Source: Pseudoalteromonas carrageenovora IAM 12662
Lineage (GTDB): Bacteria; Pseudomonadota; Gammaproteobacteria; Enterobacterales; Alteromonadaceae
Direction of reading: 5' to 3'
DNA length: 64,000 nt
Assembly (NCBI RefSeq): GCF_900239935.1
Contig: NZ_LT965928.1
Location: forward strand, 2,871,520-2,935,519
Shown: positions 55,579 through 63,848 of the stretch, piece by piece
Numbering within the stretch: position 1 is the first letter of the stretch
Layout of the letters: every line of letters starts with the position of its first letter
The notes under the pieces: model-generated
The model's database searches: none
What the model saw: the letters and a program-made list of their open reading frames with translations, nothing else
Told to the model about the DNA's origin: nothing
Translations under genes and position numbers: made by a program

Positions 55579-55678
55579 GCCTAACGCCGCATTAAGCGGA
55601 CTAAAATCGTGGGTTAAAATGTGTAGCGAAGCGAAACGTAACCCACTGTTTTAGTTGAGTTTAAATTTTTTGTTAGCT
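55579..55678 (-). repeat. attC-like recombination site (cassette 1)
   Basis: The inner box AGCTAAC (55672-55678) and outer box GTTAGGC (55579-55585) match the RYYYAAC/GTTRRRY pattern. Between them ACTAAAAC-GTGGGTTA can pair with TAACCCAC-GTTTTAGT-type sequence, and CCGCTTAATGCGGCGTTAGGC-like L''/R'' boxes lie at the outer end. The inner box is complementary over 11 nt (AGAGAGCTAAC) to the 5' edge of the cassette (GTTAGCTCTCT at 56477-56487). That is how integron cassettes regenerate attC on circularisation. Confidence 0.75.
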
Positions 55679-56452
55679 CTCTAGCTTACAGTTTACTAAT
55701 TCATTTGCTTCAATCAGAGTATCTGTAGCAGTTTCGTAATTGAAATCAGGAATTAATATCTCGTCATCACCATGAACGATACCATTTTTCATTTGATTAG
55801 CTTCACGTAGCCTATTAAGTAGATCTGGAGTAAAACCTAGCTCACCTCCAAATTCACGAATGTGCATAAATGCACCCCGTTTCGCTTTTTCTGGACCTTT
55901 ACGCTTTACTACATACTTTCTTAAACTTTTTTCAAATTCAATAAATGTTCGAAGATATTCCATTTCAATATTTTGAGAAACAAATGGCATATCTTGCTCT
56001 TTAGCCTCTTTAGTAACTCCAAGCATTTCAAATGCATCGACACTAAATAGGCAACTATAAACAGCTAAACAATTATCTCTCGCCCCCTCTAATACATGGA
56101 GTTCAGGAACCATACCATTGCCAGAATGATAAAGTTCATTCCGTAATGTGTGATACCAAAGAAGTTCATTAATAGAAAGGTCTGTTTCTATAGCTTTTTC
56201 ATTAATATAATCTTCTACAAAACCAATTTTGCTATTAAAACTACGTAGGTGTTTAGTTACATCTTCTCGTTTAATTTCATAATTGTTACGAAGCTTAGGC
56301 GGTAATCGAATAAATACATCCACGCACACTTCTGTTGCATTATCAAAGCCAATCAAAGCAATACGACGATCTGTGTCTCCACCGTCATTTAAATGTTCCA
56401 ACGCATGCTTTATTAGTTCTAATGGACCTTTTGCCCACGGAGATAAACTCAT
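55673..56452 (-). CDS. cassette-encoded protein with two HEPN-like motifs
   Basis: A 259-residue soluble, helix-rich protein. Two motifs resemble HEPN RNase active sites: RNELYHSG at residues 104-111 (R-x4-H) and MKNGIVHGDD at 221-230 (KN…H, cf. RNxxVHG). An HEPN-type RNase or nucleotidyltransferase-linked protein is thus possible. The assignment rests on motif spacing only, not on a recognised family. The stop codon (TAA) lies inside the cassette 3' box. Start is ATG 56452 with a weak site (CAGGT). Confidence 0.55.
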   Translation of the reverse strand: MSLSPWAKGPLELIKHALEHLNDGGDTDRRIALIGFDNATEVCVDVFIRLPPKLRNNYEIKREDVTKHLRSFNSKIGFVEDYINEKAIETDLSINELLWYHTLRNELYHSGNGMVPELHVLEGARDNCLAVYSCLFSVDAFEMLGVTKEAKEQDMPFVSQNIEMEYLRTFIEFEKSLRKYVVKRKGPEKAKRGAFMHIREFGGELGFTPDLLNRLREANQMKNGIVHGDDEILIPDFNYETATDTLIEANELVNCKLES

Positions 56453-56480
56453 CGAGATTACCTGTGTAAATACAATAGAG

Positions 56481-56487
56481 AGCTAAC
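56481..56487 (-). repeat. 5' recombination box of cassette 1
   Basis: GTTAGCT on the minus strand, 29 nt before the start of the HEPN-like gene. Extended to 56477-56487 (GTTAGCTCTCT) it is complementary over 11 nt to the inner box of the cassette's own attC. The site upstream (TTTAATAAGCT) could be attI or another attC; I could not resolve it. Confidence 0.65.
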
Positions 56488-56618
56488 AGCTTATTAAACA
56501 CCATTGTGGTGGTTTATAACACACCAAAACGGCCTATATTACGTATCATGACAATTTCACCAATAATTACCTTTGTAAACAAGTAATTAAAGCAGCTAGA
56601 AATTAAGCATGTTATTTT

Positions 56619-56748
56619 GCCCCAAAACGGCGTTTAATAATATTATTGGACAAAATTAGATTTTTACTTAAAACACAGGAATAAATTTAACTTTTTCAGT
56701 GTCCGCTGATCGCTCTTTTGAGGCATTCGCCTCAACACGTTTTGGGGC
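56619..56748. repeat. inverted repeat GCCCCAAAACG / CGTTTTGGGGC
   Basis: GCCCCAAAACG (56619-56629) and CGTTTTGGGGC (56738-56748) are perfect inverted copies. A third, nearly identical copy (CATTTTGGGGC at 57312-57322) lies in the same orientation as the second. The spacing suggests boundaries of an inserted element. Confidence 0.5.
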
Positions 56749-56859
56749 AAAGAAATGTTTCAGTCCGAACAGGCTGACATAGCACGAAACAGTTTTAATA
56801 AGAGATGAGCTGAACTAAAGAGAAAAGATGAACCGAAGAATTAATTTAACTGGTGTAAA

Positions 56860-56967
56860 TTAAAGTACATTGGGTTGAAGGCTGGGTGAACCAGATAACC
56901 CCATTGAAACAGCAATAACGGTAGCCTTGACCCAACGCAACACTTTAGTTTTCAGACTATTATTCAT
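56860..56967 (-). CDS. possible 35-residue small ORF
   Basis: ATG at 56967 with a good site (AGAGGAATAAGCCT-ATG). The product begins MNNSLKTKVLRWVKATVIAV: basic then hydrophobic, then a short tail ending LQPNVL. The gene body contains a long inverted repeat (TTGGGTTGAAGGCT at 56870-56883 against AGCCTTGACCCAA around 56923-56935), so it may instead be a structured RNA. The frame is open upstream to 57111 (TTG) but without other support. Confidence 0.35.
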   Translation of the reverse strand: MNNSLKTKVLRWVKATVIAVSMGLSGSPSLQPNVL

Positions 56968-56999
56968 AGGCTTATTCCTCTTAGTTGGTGTTTTCAGAA

Positions 57000-57060
57000 C
57001 TGTTGTTATATCCTTACGGATGGTTGTTGTTTCAGGAAGATTTGAACTTCCAAGTATACA
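57000..57060 (-). ncRNA. candidate structured RNA segment
   Basis: The minus strand has two consecutive compact hairpins upstream of the small ORF: GGAAG-TTCAAAT-CTTCC, which looks like a tRNA T-arm, and ATCC-GTAA-GGAT, which is capped by a GNRA-type tetraloop. No matching acceptor stem was found, so it is not a tRNA. Resemblance to a known RNA class was not established. Confidence 0.3.
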
Positions 57061-57413
57061 TGCCTCTAACTCTATGCTTATTTGCGATGGTGTTTCTACG
57101 CTATAGGCCAAGCAGATGCCGTTACCGCCTTCATGCCAATGTACTCTTAACTAATCGAATGTACCACGGAAGCCTCTGAAAGTGAATGCAATTTAAATGT
57201 GTATTCGCTGTGTATTGAACGGTAGCTAGCGAAGTTCATTTCTGATGTTTATTAATAAATCCAAGTAGCCCAAAAAATTTGCCAGAGCCTAACCCTTTCT
57301 TTGAGCTAAAACATTTTGGGGCAGAAACGAGTTATACCGGAATGGCTGCAATTGGCACTTTCTTGCCACTCGAAAACATAAAATATTGATTATAATTGGC
57401 AAGGTATTTTACT

Positions 57414-57447
57414 GTGTCGGATGGCGCTTCGCTTATCCGACCTACAC
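57414..57447. repeat. REP-like palindrome
   Basis: A 34-bp imperfect palindrome containing GTCGGATGGCG and CGCTTATCCGAC, in the style of the REP/BIME sequences common between enterobacterial and marine gammaproteobacterial genes. It lies at the edge of the gene-poor region, 80 nt past the EEP-family gene. Confidence 0.7.
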
Positions 57448-57527
57448 TAGCTGATGAAGTTATCAAGTTTGATGAAATATCATGAATTAAACCTGAGCGT
57501 TCAAGTTAAAACGTATTCAACTAACAG

Positions 57528-58607
57528 CTAGCCCTCCTCAAACCTTGGTACTTTTCGTTTATCGGCTTTGCTCATAGCAAGCTCTTGTATCTCTTCTTGC
57601 TTAAGCTCGTCTGATTTATCTTCTAATGAATGCTGCTTAGCATTTTCAAACACCAGCTCGGTAAGCAGTGCAAAGTGGTCTGAGCCATATTTAGCAAGGC
57701 GCTTAATACGTTTTACTTTAAAGCCTTGGCTGTGAAATAAATGATCCAGCGGCCAGCGCATAAAAAAGTAACTCGCGTGAAAGGTATTATAAAAACCACG
57801 GCCTTTGCGTGGGTCTAAAAAACCACTTATTTGCATAAACAAACGGGTGCTACGCGACCATGCCACATCATTTAAATCGCCCGCTACAATTGTTGGTCTG
57901 GTTGGATTTTTAAGTGCTTTAGCCACCATTATTAGCTCCGAGTCGCGTGGGCGCGATGAGTCTTCTTCAGTGGGGCTTGGTGGTGCGGGATGAATAAAGT
58001 GCCCTTGCATTTGCAGGCCTTCATCGTTTTCAAACAATATATGAATTGAGGGTATATCATCTTCAATTAACTCACATATTTGAGCGTCAAGAATTTTAAA
58101 TTTACTGTATAAGTGCATGCCATAGCGGTTGTCTTTTGGGCACTCTATAAAGTATGGGTAGTGTTTTTTTAGTACCGATAACTTGTTTTCCCACCAGCTA
58201 TCGCTTTCAAGTGTTATTAATAAATCAGGCTGATGCTTATCAACAAGTGAAATAAGCTGCTCGCTATTGTGGTTTGACATAAGCACATTAGCCGACATTA
58301 TTCTTACACTGTGATCTTCACTCACAGAAGCTGTTTTAACTTCTTTTTTAGCAAGCCAAGTATAAGGAAAAATCCACTTCCCTTGTAGTACCATAATAAC
58401 GAGTGACGTTAAAGCTGTGAGTAAATACCCTGTATTACCGCTTTGCCAAAGTAATAAAAGTGAAGCCACTCCAACAAAGCTAGCTATATAAAAAACTTGT
58501 AAACGAACAAAGTCACAGCTACGAACTAAATAATGCTGGCTGTATGACATAGGTAATAAGGTGACTAGTAAAAAAAAGCCTGCAATTATAGCCAATACAA
58601 TAAGCAT
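57528..58607 (-). CDS. endonuclease/exonuclease/phosphatase family membrane protein
   Basis: A 359-residue protein. Three N-terminal transmembrane segments (about 1-20, 34-55 and 60-85) lead to an EEP hydrolase domain with MSANVLMSNHN, TLESDSWW, IVAGDLNDVAWS and SDHFALLTELV, the Asn/His/Asp catalytic set. The catalytic domain should face the periplasm or cytosol depending on topology. It may be a nuclease or sphingomyelinase/inositol-phosphatase-like enzyme; substrate not predictable. The tail is lysine-rich and charged. Confidence 0.85.
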   Translation of the reverse strand: MLIVLAIIAGFFLLVTLLPMSYSQHYLVRSCDFVRLQVFYIASFVGVASLLLLWQSGNTGYLLTALTSLVIMVLQGKWIFPYTWLAKKEVKTASVSEDHSVRIMSANVLMSNHNSEQLISLVDKHQPDLLITLESDSWWENKLSVLKKHYPYFIECPKDNRYGMHLYSKFKILDAQICELIEDDIPSIHILFENDEGLQMQGHFIHPAPPSPTEEDSSRPRDSELIMVAKALKNPTRPTIVAGDLNDVAWSRSTRLFMQISGFLDPRKGRGFYNTFHASYFFMRWPLDHLFHSQGFKVKRIKRLAKYGSDHFALLTELVFENAKQHSLEDKSDELKQEEIQELAMSKADKRKVPRFEEG

Positions 58608-58630
58608 TTAAATATCCTTATAAAGTTAAC

Positions 58631-58993
58631 TTAACGACTTAAAATAGAAAGAATTTCTCGAGTATCGTGGACCATATGAATAATCGTACGGTCAATTACT
58701 ATACTTACTGTACCATTATCTCTAGAGCGTTCAATCACTCTACCTTGCTTATATATATCACGCTCTAAAAAATCACCTCGGTGATAACGTTTACTCAAGC
58801 CTGGTGGCGTCCATCCTGCACGTATCAGCTTTATTTCTTCTTTTTTAGAAAGGTGGTTATCGTCATAGTGTTTACTTGAGTAATGCTTATTATGGCCGTG
58901 TTTATAAGCATGCTTTTCTTTATGTGGTTTTGCATCAGCGCTCACTGAAAATAAAGCAAATGCGATTAAAGCGGTATAAATAGGTGCTTTCAT
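58631..58993 (-). CDS. histidine-rich periplasmic protein
   Basis: A 120-residue protein with a signal peptide (TALIAFALFSVSADA) followed by a His/Lys-rich stretch (KPHKEKHAYKHGHNKHYSSK) likely to bind metal ions. The C-terminal GDFLERDIYKQGRV and DRTIIHMVHDTREILSIL are slightly reminiscent of the RcnB family (Ni/Co homeostasis). That link is weak. It lies between two unrelated genes and has no operon partner. Confidence 0.6.
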   Translation of the reverse strand: MKAPIYTALIAFALFSVSADAKPHKEKHAYKHGHNKHYSSKHYDDNHLSKKEEIKLIRAGWTPPGLSKRYHRGDFLERDIYKQGRVIERSRDNGTVSIVIDRTIIHMVHDTREILSILSR

Positions 58994-59069
58994 ACATAAT
59001 CTCTTGTGTAGTTAATACCTAAAGATTAACAAACACGACTGAACATTGTATGAAACAACGAGTTTAAAA

Positions 59070-59318
59070 CTAGCGATGTTTATATTGGGTTTTACAATGG
59101 CTGCGCATTATTGAAGGGTCGCGAAGTTTTAAATGTTTTGTAGTACGCCCTACGTGGCGTTTGCGCCACACTTTAAAACTTCCTTTTGAAATATGTTCGC
59201 GCATAAATACCACCAGCTGCGGATATTTAAGCCCGTATAACTGCTCTATTGCCTCGTATGGTGTTCTATCTTCCCACGCCATTTCAATAATGCGCGATTG
59301 CTGCTCTGCGTTAAACAT
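59070..59318 (-). CDS. TIGR03643 (DUF2805) family protein
   Basis: An 82-residue conserved protein. IIEMAWEDRTPYEAIEQLYGL, then VVFMREHISKGSFKVWRKRHVGRTTKH, is the family signature. Small, basic, probably nucleic-acid binding. Function unknown. It stands alone. Confidence 0.8.
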   Translation of the reverse strand: MFNAEQQSRIIEMAWEDRTPYEAIEQLYGLKYPQLVVFMREHISKGSFKVWRKRHVGRTTKHLKLRDPSIMRSHCKTQYKHR

Positions 59319-59442
59319 GTGGCTCTCATAAATTTAATTTATACGCGATATAAAAATACATAGATCAACACAATTTAAAGCAATTAATCTGTATAATAAG
59401 CGCTCAGGTTCTATACTTATAAAAATTTTTGGGTTTGTGTTT

Positions 59443-60132
59443 ATGCGCGCTGTATTGGTGTTTTTAGCTTTAACTTTTTCTCAGCTATTATTGGCAACGC
59501 CTAATAAAACGCTTCGCTGCGCAACCACGCACTACCCTCCTTTTACAATATATGATGAGCAAACCAATACCTTTTCTGGCCTTGATATAGAGTACTTAAG
59601 GTTTATTGAGCGTAATTTAAATTTAAACATTGATGTGATGCATTTACCGTGGGCACGCATTAAAAAAGAAATGACACTCGGGTATTACGATTGCTATTTT
59701 TCACTGGCAAATAACAAAGAGCGCACTCAATATTTAGACTTTACCAGTGAGCCACTGCATATCACCCAATTTGGTTTATTTGGTAAAACCAAGGAGCAGT
59801 TAAACACAACGGATTTATCAGCTGCGCGTATAGCTATGTTGAGAGGTGTTGCTTTCCCAAACATTATTGCTGCGCATTACAATATTGATGATAGTAATTT
59901 AATGCGCTCGCTCTCCACTAAAGCCACTTTTGAGCTACTTGATAAAAACCGCGTTGATTACGCAATAACTAATTATCAGGCCGGATTATGGTATGCAAAA
60001 AACCATAAAAACATAACCGCTAGGCAGTTAAATGAGTTTGCTCTTCCTGTTTATATTGCCTTTAAACACGGCGTAATAAACACCAAGTTGGTTGATGAGC
60101 AAATAATACGTTTTAAAAATCAAAAACAATAG
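59443..60132 (+). CDS. periplasmic amino-acid-type solute-binding protein
   Basis: A 229-residue family-3 solute-binding protein with a signal peptide (VLVFLALTFSQLLLATP). LRCATTHYPPFTIYDEQTNTF and GLDIEYLRFIERNLN are typical. No transporter permease is adjacent. Start chosen at ATG 59443; GTG 59437 (two codons upstream) is also possible and neither has a good Shine-Dalgarno. May be a chemosensory or sensor-binding protein. Confidence 0.75.
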   Translation: MRAVLVFLALTFSQLLLATPNKTLRCATTHYPPFTIYDEQTNTFSGLDIEYLRFIERNLNLNIDVMHLPWARIKKEMTLGYYDCYFSLANNKERTQYLDFTSEPLHITQFGLFGKTKEQLNTTDLSAARIAMLRGVAFPNIIAAHYNIDDSNLMRSLSTKATFELLDKNRVDYAITNYQAGLWYAKNHKNITARQLNEFALPVYIAFKHGVINTKLVDEQIIRFKNQKQ

Positions 60133-60158
60133 CCACGATTATATTTACGAGATATCTA

Positions 60159-60815
60159 ATGTTTACAAAATTACCACAGTGGGTTGAATATGGCGCGTTT
60201 GCGCTCGCCTTTATTGCTGGCATTGTGAATGCTGTAGGGTTATTAGGATTTGAGCATCAGGCTATTTCTCACCTTTCGGGCAGTGTTACTTTACTTGGTA
60301 TAAAACTAATGAACAGTACCTCTGCTGCGTTACTACTAATGAGTATAGTTTTAAGCTTTATGCTGGGCTCGGCGCTTTCTGGCTTTTTACTCACTGGTGG
60401 CTCGTTAAAGCTTGGCCGACATTACGACACTTTGTTATTTATTGAAGGCCTTTTACTACTTTTAAGTGCTTATTTGCTCGACCAGTCTTATGTTTATGGC
60501 ATTACACTTGCCAGCGCCGCGTGTGGTTTACAAAATGCATTAGCCACTAATTATAGCGGCGCCGTAGTGCGTACTACTCACTTAACCGGAATTTTTACCG
60601 ACCTTGGCCTAATGATAGGTAAAGCACTTAAAGGGGAAACCTTTGATAGCCGAAAAGGTGTAATGTTTTTACTTATTATTATTGGTTTTTTATTTGGCGG
60701 TATTACTGGGTTTATTTTATTTGAGTATTACTCAATACTCGCTTTAGTGGTGCCTGCACTGGCGTGCTTTGTATTATCGATAACGTATAGGGTTTATAGA
60801 GTTCGCACACTTTAA
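60159..60815 (+). CDS. YoaK/DUF1275 family membrane protein
   Basis: A 218-residue integral membrane protein with about six transmembrane segments. AFIAGIVNAVGLLGF, then HLSGSVTLLG and AACGLQNALATNYSGAVVRT-type sequence (the DUF1275 signature) are visible. Function unknown. It lies 26 nt after the solute-binding gene and 74 nt before the TonB receptor, suggesting a loose operon. Confidence 0.85.
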   Translation: MFTKLPQWVEYGAFALAFIAGIVNAVGLLGFEHQAISHLSGSVTLLGIKLMNSTSAALLLMSIVLSFMLGSALSGFLLTGGSLKLGRHYDTLLFIEGLLLLLSAYLLDQSYVYGITLASAACGLQNALATNYSGAVVRTTHLTGIFTDLGLMIGKALKGETFDSRKGVMFLLIIIGFLFGGITGFILFEYYSILALVVPALACFVLSITYRVYRVRTL

Positions 60816-60889
60816 CGCAATCGGTTTAAAAATTGTTTAAAACACCTTACCATGGCGTTAATAAAGCGTTACTTACCTTAAAGGAATGT

Positions 60890-62950
60890 ATGAAACCTTA
60901 TTTTTTGCCGCTATTATTGCCACTAAGCCATGTTGCAATTGCTGATAATCAAAACGATGATGCTATAGAAACGTTAACAACCACCGCCTCGCGTACAGAA
61001 GCACTTGCCACACCCCTTCCTCTTACTATTAGCACCTTATCTGAGGCGCAATTAAACAGTATTGCGCCAACTCATGTTGAAGAATCATTACAGCGTATTG
61101 CTGGCGCAAATGTACAACGTGGTAACGGGCAAGAGTATTTACCTGCACTTCGCTCGCCTGTGCTTTCGGGCGCGGCAGCATGTGGCGGCATACTCACCCT
61201 TGAAGATGGCATACCACTTCGCGCTGCGGGCTTTTGTAATATAAACGAGCTATTTGAAGCGCATAGCGAAATGGCAAAGCGTATTGAAGTATTAAAAGGC
61301 CCGGGCTCTGCGCTTTATGGCTCTAATGCCGTGCATGGTGTTATTAATGTAATAACGCCTGACACCACCCAAGGTGGCGGACTGCTAGGGCTTGACTATG
61401 GATCATACGGTTATGCTCGTTATAAATTACGCGCAGGGAAAGACTACGGCAACAGTGGGATTGGCATTAACGCAAGTGTGACTGACGATACTGGTTATCG
61501 CGACGACGAGAGCGTAAAACAGCAAAAAGTAAATATTCGCCACCGCTTTGAGCGTTCAAACCTATTACTTACCTCTGGCCTTACATACACAGATTTAGAT
61601 CAGCAAACAGCGGGCTTTATAACGGGTTTTGAAAGCTATAAAAACGAAGACATAGCACAGCAAAACTTTGACCCCGATGCATTTAGAAAAGCCCGCTCAT
61701 TTAGAGCGTGGAGCAATGCCCAGTGGCAATTAAAAAACGGGAATGTGTTTTCTATTACACCTTATGTGCGCGACCAAAGCATGGACTTTTTTAAGCACTT
61801 TTTACCCGGCACCCCACTTGAAACTAATAGCCAAACAGGCTTTGGGGTGCAATCTCTTTATCAGCACAATTTACAAAGTAATATAAAAGTAAACCTAGGG
61901 CTTGATGGCGAATATACCCGCAGCGATTTTACACAAAGCCAAAACGAACCAACTCAGGGCTCTGCATTTTTAGTTGCCACAGTACCGCAAGGCAAACACT
62001 ACGATTACGACGTAAACGCAACACTGTATGCGCCATTTGCATCTATTGATTGGCAATTAAATAAATGGTTTATTAGCGCCGGCCTAAGATATGAGCATAT
62101 GCAGTACGATTATACTAATAATATGCTTACTGGCCGTACAAAAGATGATGGCAGTGAATGTAGCTTTGGCGGTTGCCGCTATAGCCGCCCAGCTAGTGGT
62201 AAAAATAGTTTTAGCAATACATCGCCTAAGCTAGGTGTAAGCTATAAGGTCAATAACAACAATACTGTATATGCTAACTTTTCGCGTGGTTACAGAGCGC
62301 CCCAAGCGGCTGAGCTATACCAATTACAACGCGATCAAACCACCGCTAATTTAAACCCAGAAATAGCTAATAATGCCGAGCTTGGTTTAAAAGGATATTA
62401 CAGCGATGTGAGTTATGCATTGGCTGTGTATGCCATGAGTAAGCACAACACTATTTATCGCGATAGCGACTTTTTTAACGTTAATAATGGCAGCTCTCGC
62501 CATCGTGGTATTGAGCTTGAAGTAGACTACGCATTAAGTAAAACACTTAACTTACAATTTGCAGGTACACATGCAAAGCATACGTATACTAATAACCAGT
62601 TAGTGAGTGGCTTAAATATTAACGGCAACGAGGTAGATACTGCGCCGCGCAACATTGCTAACCTTGATTTAAATTGGCAAGCCTTTAATAACCTAGCGCT
62701 TGCACTGCAATGGCATAGCGTAAGTAGTTACTATACCGACCCAGAAAACCTTCATAGCTACGAGGGCCATGATATTTTAAGCTTACGTGCAAAGTGGCAA
62801 GTTACCAATAAGCTAGAAGTGCTTGCCCGTGTAATAAACCTTACCGACGAAGCTTACGCAGAGCGTGCCGATTTCACTAGTTTTACTGGCGACAGGTACT
62901 TCCCTGGTAAGCCACGTAACGCAATGCTCTCAGCCACGTATACTTGGTAA
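60890..62950 (+). CDS. TonB-dependent outer-membrane receptor
   Basis: A 686-residue outer-membrane beta-barrel that imports siderophores, cobalamin or sugars by TonB energy. The start was moved to ATG 60890 (MKPYFLPLLLPLSHVAIA), which restores a signal peptide and has AAGGA upstream; the longer ORF starts at 60833. The plug domain contains TASRTEALATPLPLTIS (TonB box region) and RIEVLKGPGSALYGSNAVHGVI. The barrel ends in the aromatic PRNAMLSATYTW. The substrate is unknown; the AraC regulator encoded convergently may respond to it. Confidence 0.92.
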   Translation: MKPYFLPLLLPLSHVAIADNQNDDAIETLTTTASRTEALATPLPLTISTLSEAQLNSIAPTHVEESLQRIAGANVQRGNGQEYLPALRSPVLSGAAACGGILTLEDGIPLRAAGFCNINELFEAHSEMAKRIEVLKGPGSALYGSNAVHGVINVITPDTTQGGGLLGLDYGSYGYARYKLRAGKDYGNSGIGINASVTDDTGYRDDESVKQQKVNIRHRFERSNLLLTSGLTYTDLDQQTAGFITGFESYKNEDIAQQNFDPDAFRKARSFRAWSNAQWQLKNGNVFSITPYVRDQSMDFFKHFLPGTPLETNSQTGFGVQSLYQHNLQSNIKVNLGLDGEYTRSDFTQSQNEPTQGSAFLVATVPQGKHYDYDVNATLYAPFASIDWQLNKWFISAGLRYEHMQYDYTNNMLTGRTKDDGSECSFGGCRYSRPASGKNSFSNTSPKLGVSYKVNNNNTVYANFSRGYRAPQAAELYQLQRDQTTANLNPEIANNAELGLKGYYSDVSYALAVYAMSKHNTIYRDSDFFNVNNGSSRHRGIELEVDYALSKTLNLQFAGTHAKHTYTNNQLVSGLNINGNEVDTAPRNIANLDLNWQAFNNLALALQWHSVSSYYTDPENLHSYEGHDILSLRAKWQVTNKLEVLARVINLTDEAYAERADFTSFTGDRYFPGKPRNAMLSATYTW

Positions 62951-62964
62951 AGCACATATTTAGC

Positions 62965-63747
62965 TTAATTTAAATCGCCCAAGTATTTAGTGGGCGATTT
63001 TCCCATTACCTTTTTAAACATAGTTATAAACGCACTCACCGATTCATACCCTAATAACTCCGACACTTGCTGTACGCTTTGCCCATCTGAAAGTGCCTGC
63101 AGCGCGGTAATTATATGTAGTTGCGTTCGCCACTTACCAAAGGTCATGCCGGTTTGCTTTTTTATAAGTCGTGCCAACGTACGTTCGGTTAACGCAAATT
63201 GCACTGCCCATTGTGCAAGGGTTTTGCGGTTATTGGGATGCTCAATTAACTCCCGGCTCATGGTTTGTATAACTACATGCTTAGAAAGCGCAAAATCAAG
63301 CGGCTGCGCTGGCATTTCTATTAATAAATCAAACAATACTTGGGCTAAACGCGCGGTTTTATCTCCTTCGCTATAAGCTTGGTTTTCGCTTGCCAGCTTA
63401 AGCATTAAGCTTTTAACGAGGGAAGTAATAGCCAAAGTACAAGTGTGTGTGGGCATGCCTTTTAGGTTGGCATCAATAAATACAAAGCATAAATTGGCGT
63501 TATCTGATGCACGATTACTGTGGCACGTATTAGCAGGCACCCAAATAGCGCTGTGAGTTGGCACCATCCACATTTTATTTGCCGCTTCGCAGGTTACATA
63601 GCCATCAAGCGCTAATATTAATTGCCCCTTTGGGTGAGTATGTAAAGGGTATTCTTTACTGCCTTGTGCGGTATCTACTTTGGCGATTATGGGCTGCACC
63701 ATATGCTCATAATTTTGCAGATAGCCCCACCCTTTAGGTTCAAACAT
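62965..63747 (-). CDS. AraC family transcriptional regulator (cupin sensor)
   Basis: A 260-residue regulator. An N-terminal cupin domain (EYPLHTHPKGQLILALDGYVT…PTHSAIWVPANTCHSNRAS) binds the effector. The C-terminal pair of helix-turn-helix motifs carries FALTERTLARLIKKQTGMTFGKW and LLGYESVSAFITMFKKVMGKSP, the AraC signature. Start taken as ATG 63747; TTG 63768 is a longer option. It is divergent from an MFS transporter, the usual layout of a regulator and its target. Confidence 0.9.
   Translation of the reverse strand: MFEPKGWGYLQNYEHMVQPIIAKVDTAQGSKEYPLHTHPKGQLILALDGYVTCEAANKMWMVPTHSAIWVPANTCHSNRASDNANLCFVFIDANLKGMPTHTCTLAITSLVKSLMLKLASENQAYSEGDKTARLAQVLFDLLIEMPAQPLDFALSKHVVIQTMSRELIEHPNNRKTLAQWAVQFALTERTLARLIKKQTGMTFGKWRTQLHIITALQALSDGQSVQQVSELLGYESVSAFITMFKKVMGKSPTKYLGDLN
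62972..63002 (+). terminator. terminator of the TonB receptor gene
   Basis: AAATCGCCCA (62972-62981) pairs with TGGGCGATTT (62991-63000), followed by TT. It lies inside the last codons of the opposing AraC gene. Confidence 0.6.
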
Positions 63748-63848
63748 AGTTTTGTCTGTTTTTAGCAATTTAATGTCAGTATAGCTAAATTATAATAGTG
63801 CCGATTTAATTATACTAGCACCAATAATTAGCTAACTTATTTTTAATA

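Larger units (their letters stand above)
56453..57527. other. 1.07-kb gene-poor region with repeats and structured DNA
   Basis: No gene of known family is present. It contains the 5' edge of cassette 1 (56477-56487), three boxes of GCCCCAAAACG type (56619-56629 forward; 56738-56748 and 57312-57322 inverted), a hairpin TTGAGGC-ATTC-GCCTCAA (56718-56735), a structured stretch with a small ORF (56860-57111) and a REP-like palindrome (57414-57447). Confidence 0.6.

Noticed and set aside
57000..57060. Possible tRNA on the minus strand (T-arm-like GGAAG-TTCAAAT-CTTCC)
   Set aside because: No 7-bp acceptor stem, anticodon arm or D-arm could be found at the required distances; the neighbouring hairpin also does not fit a cloverleaf.
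57353..57369. Second sigma-54 promoter (TTGGCACTTTCTTGCCA)
   Set aside because: GG-GC spacing is 9 nt, one short of the obligatory spacing, and no gene starts downstream at the right distance.
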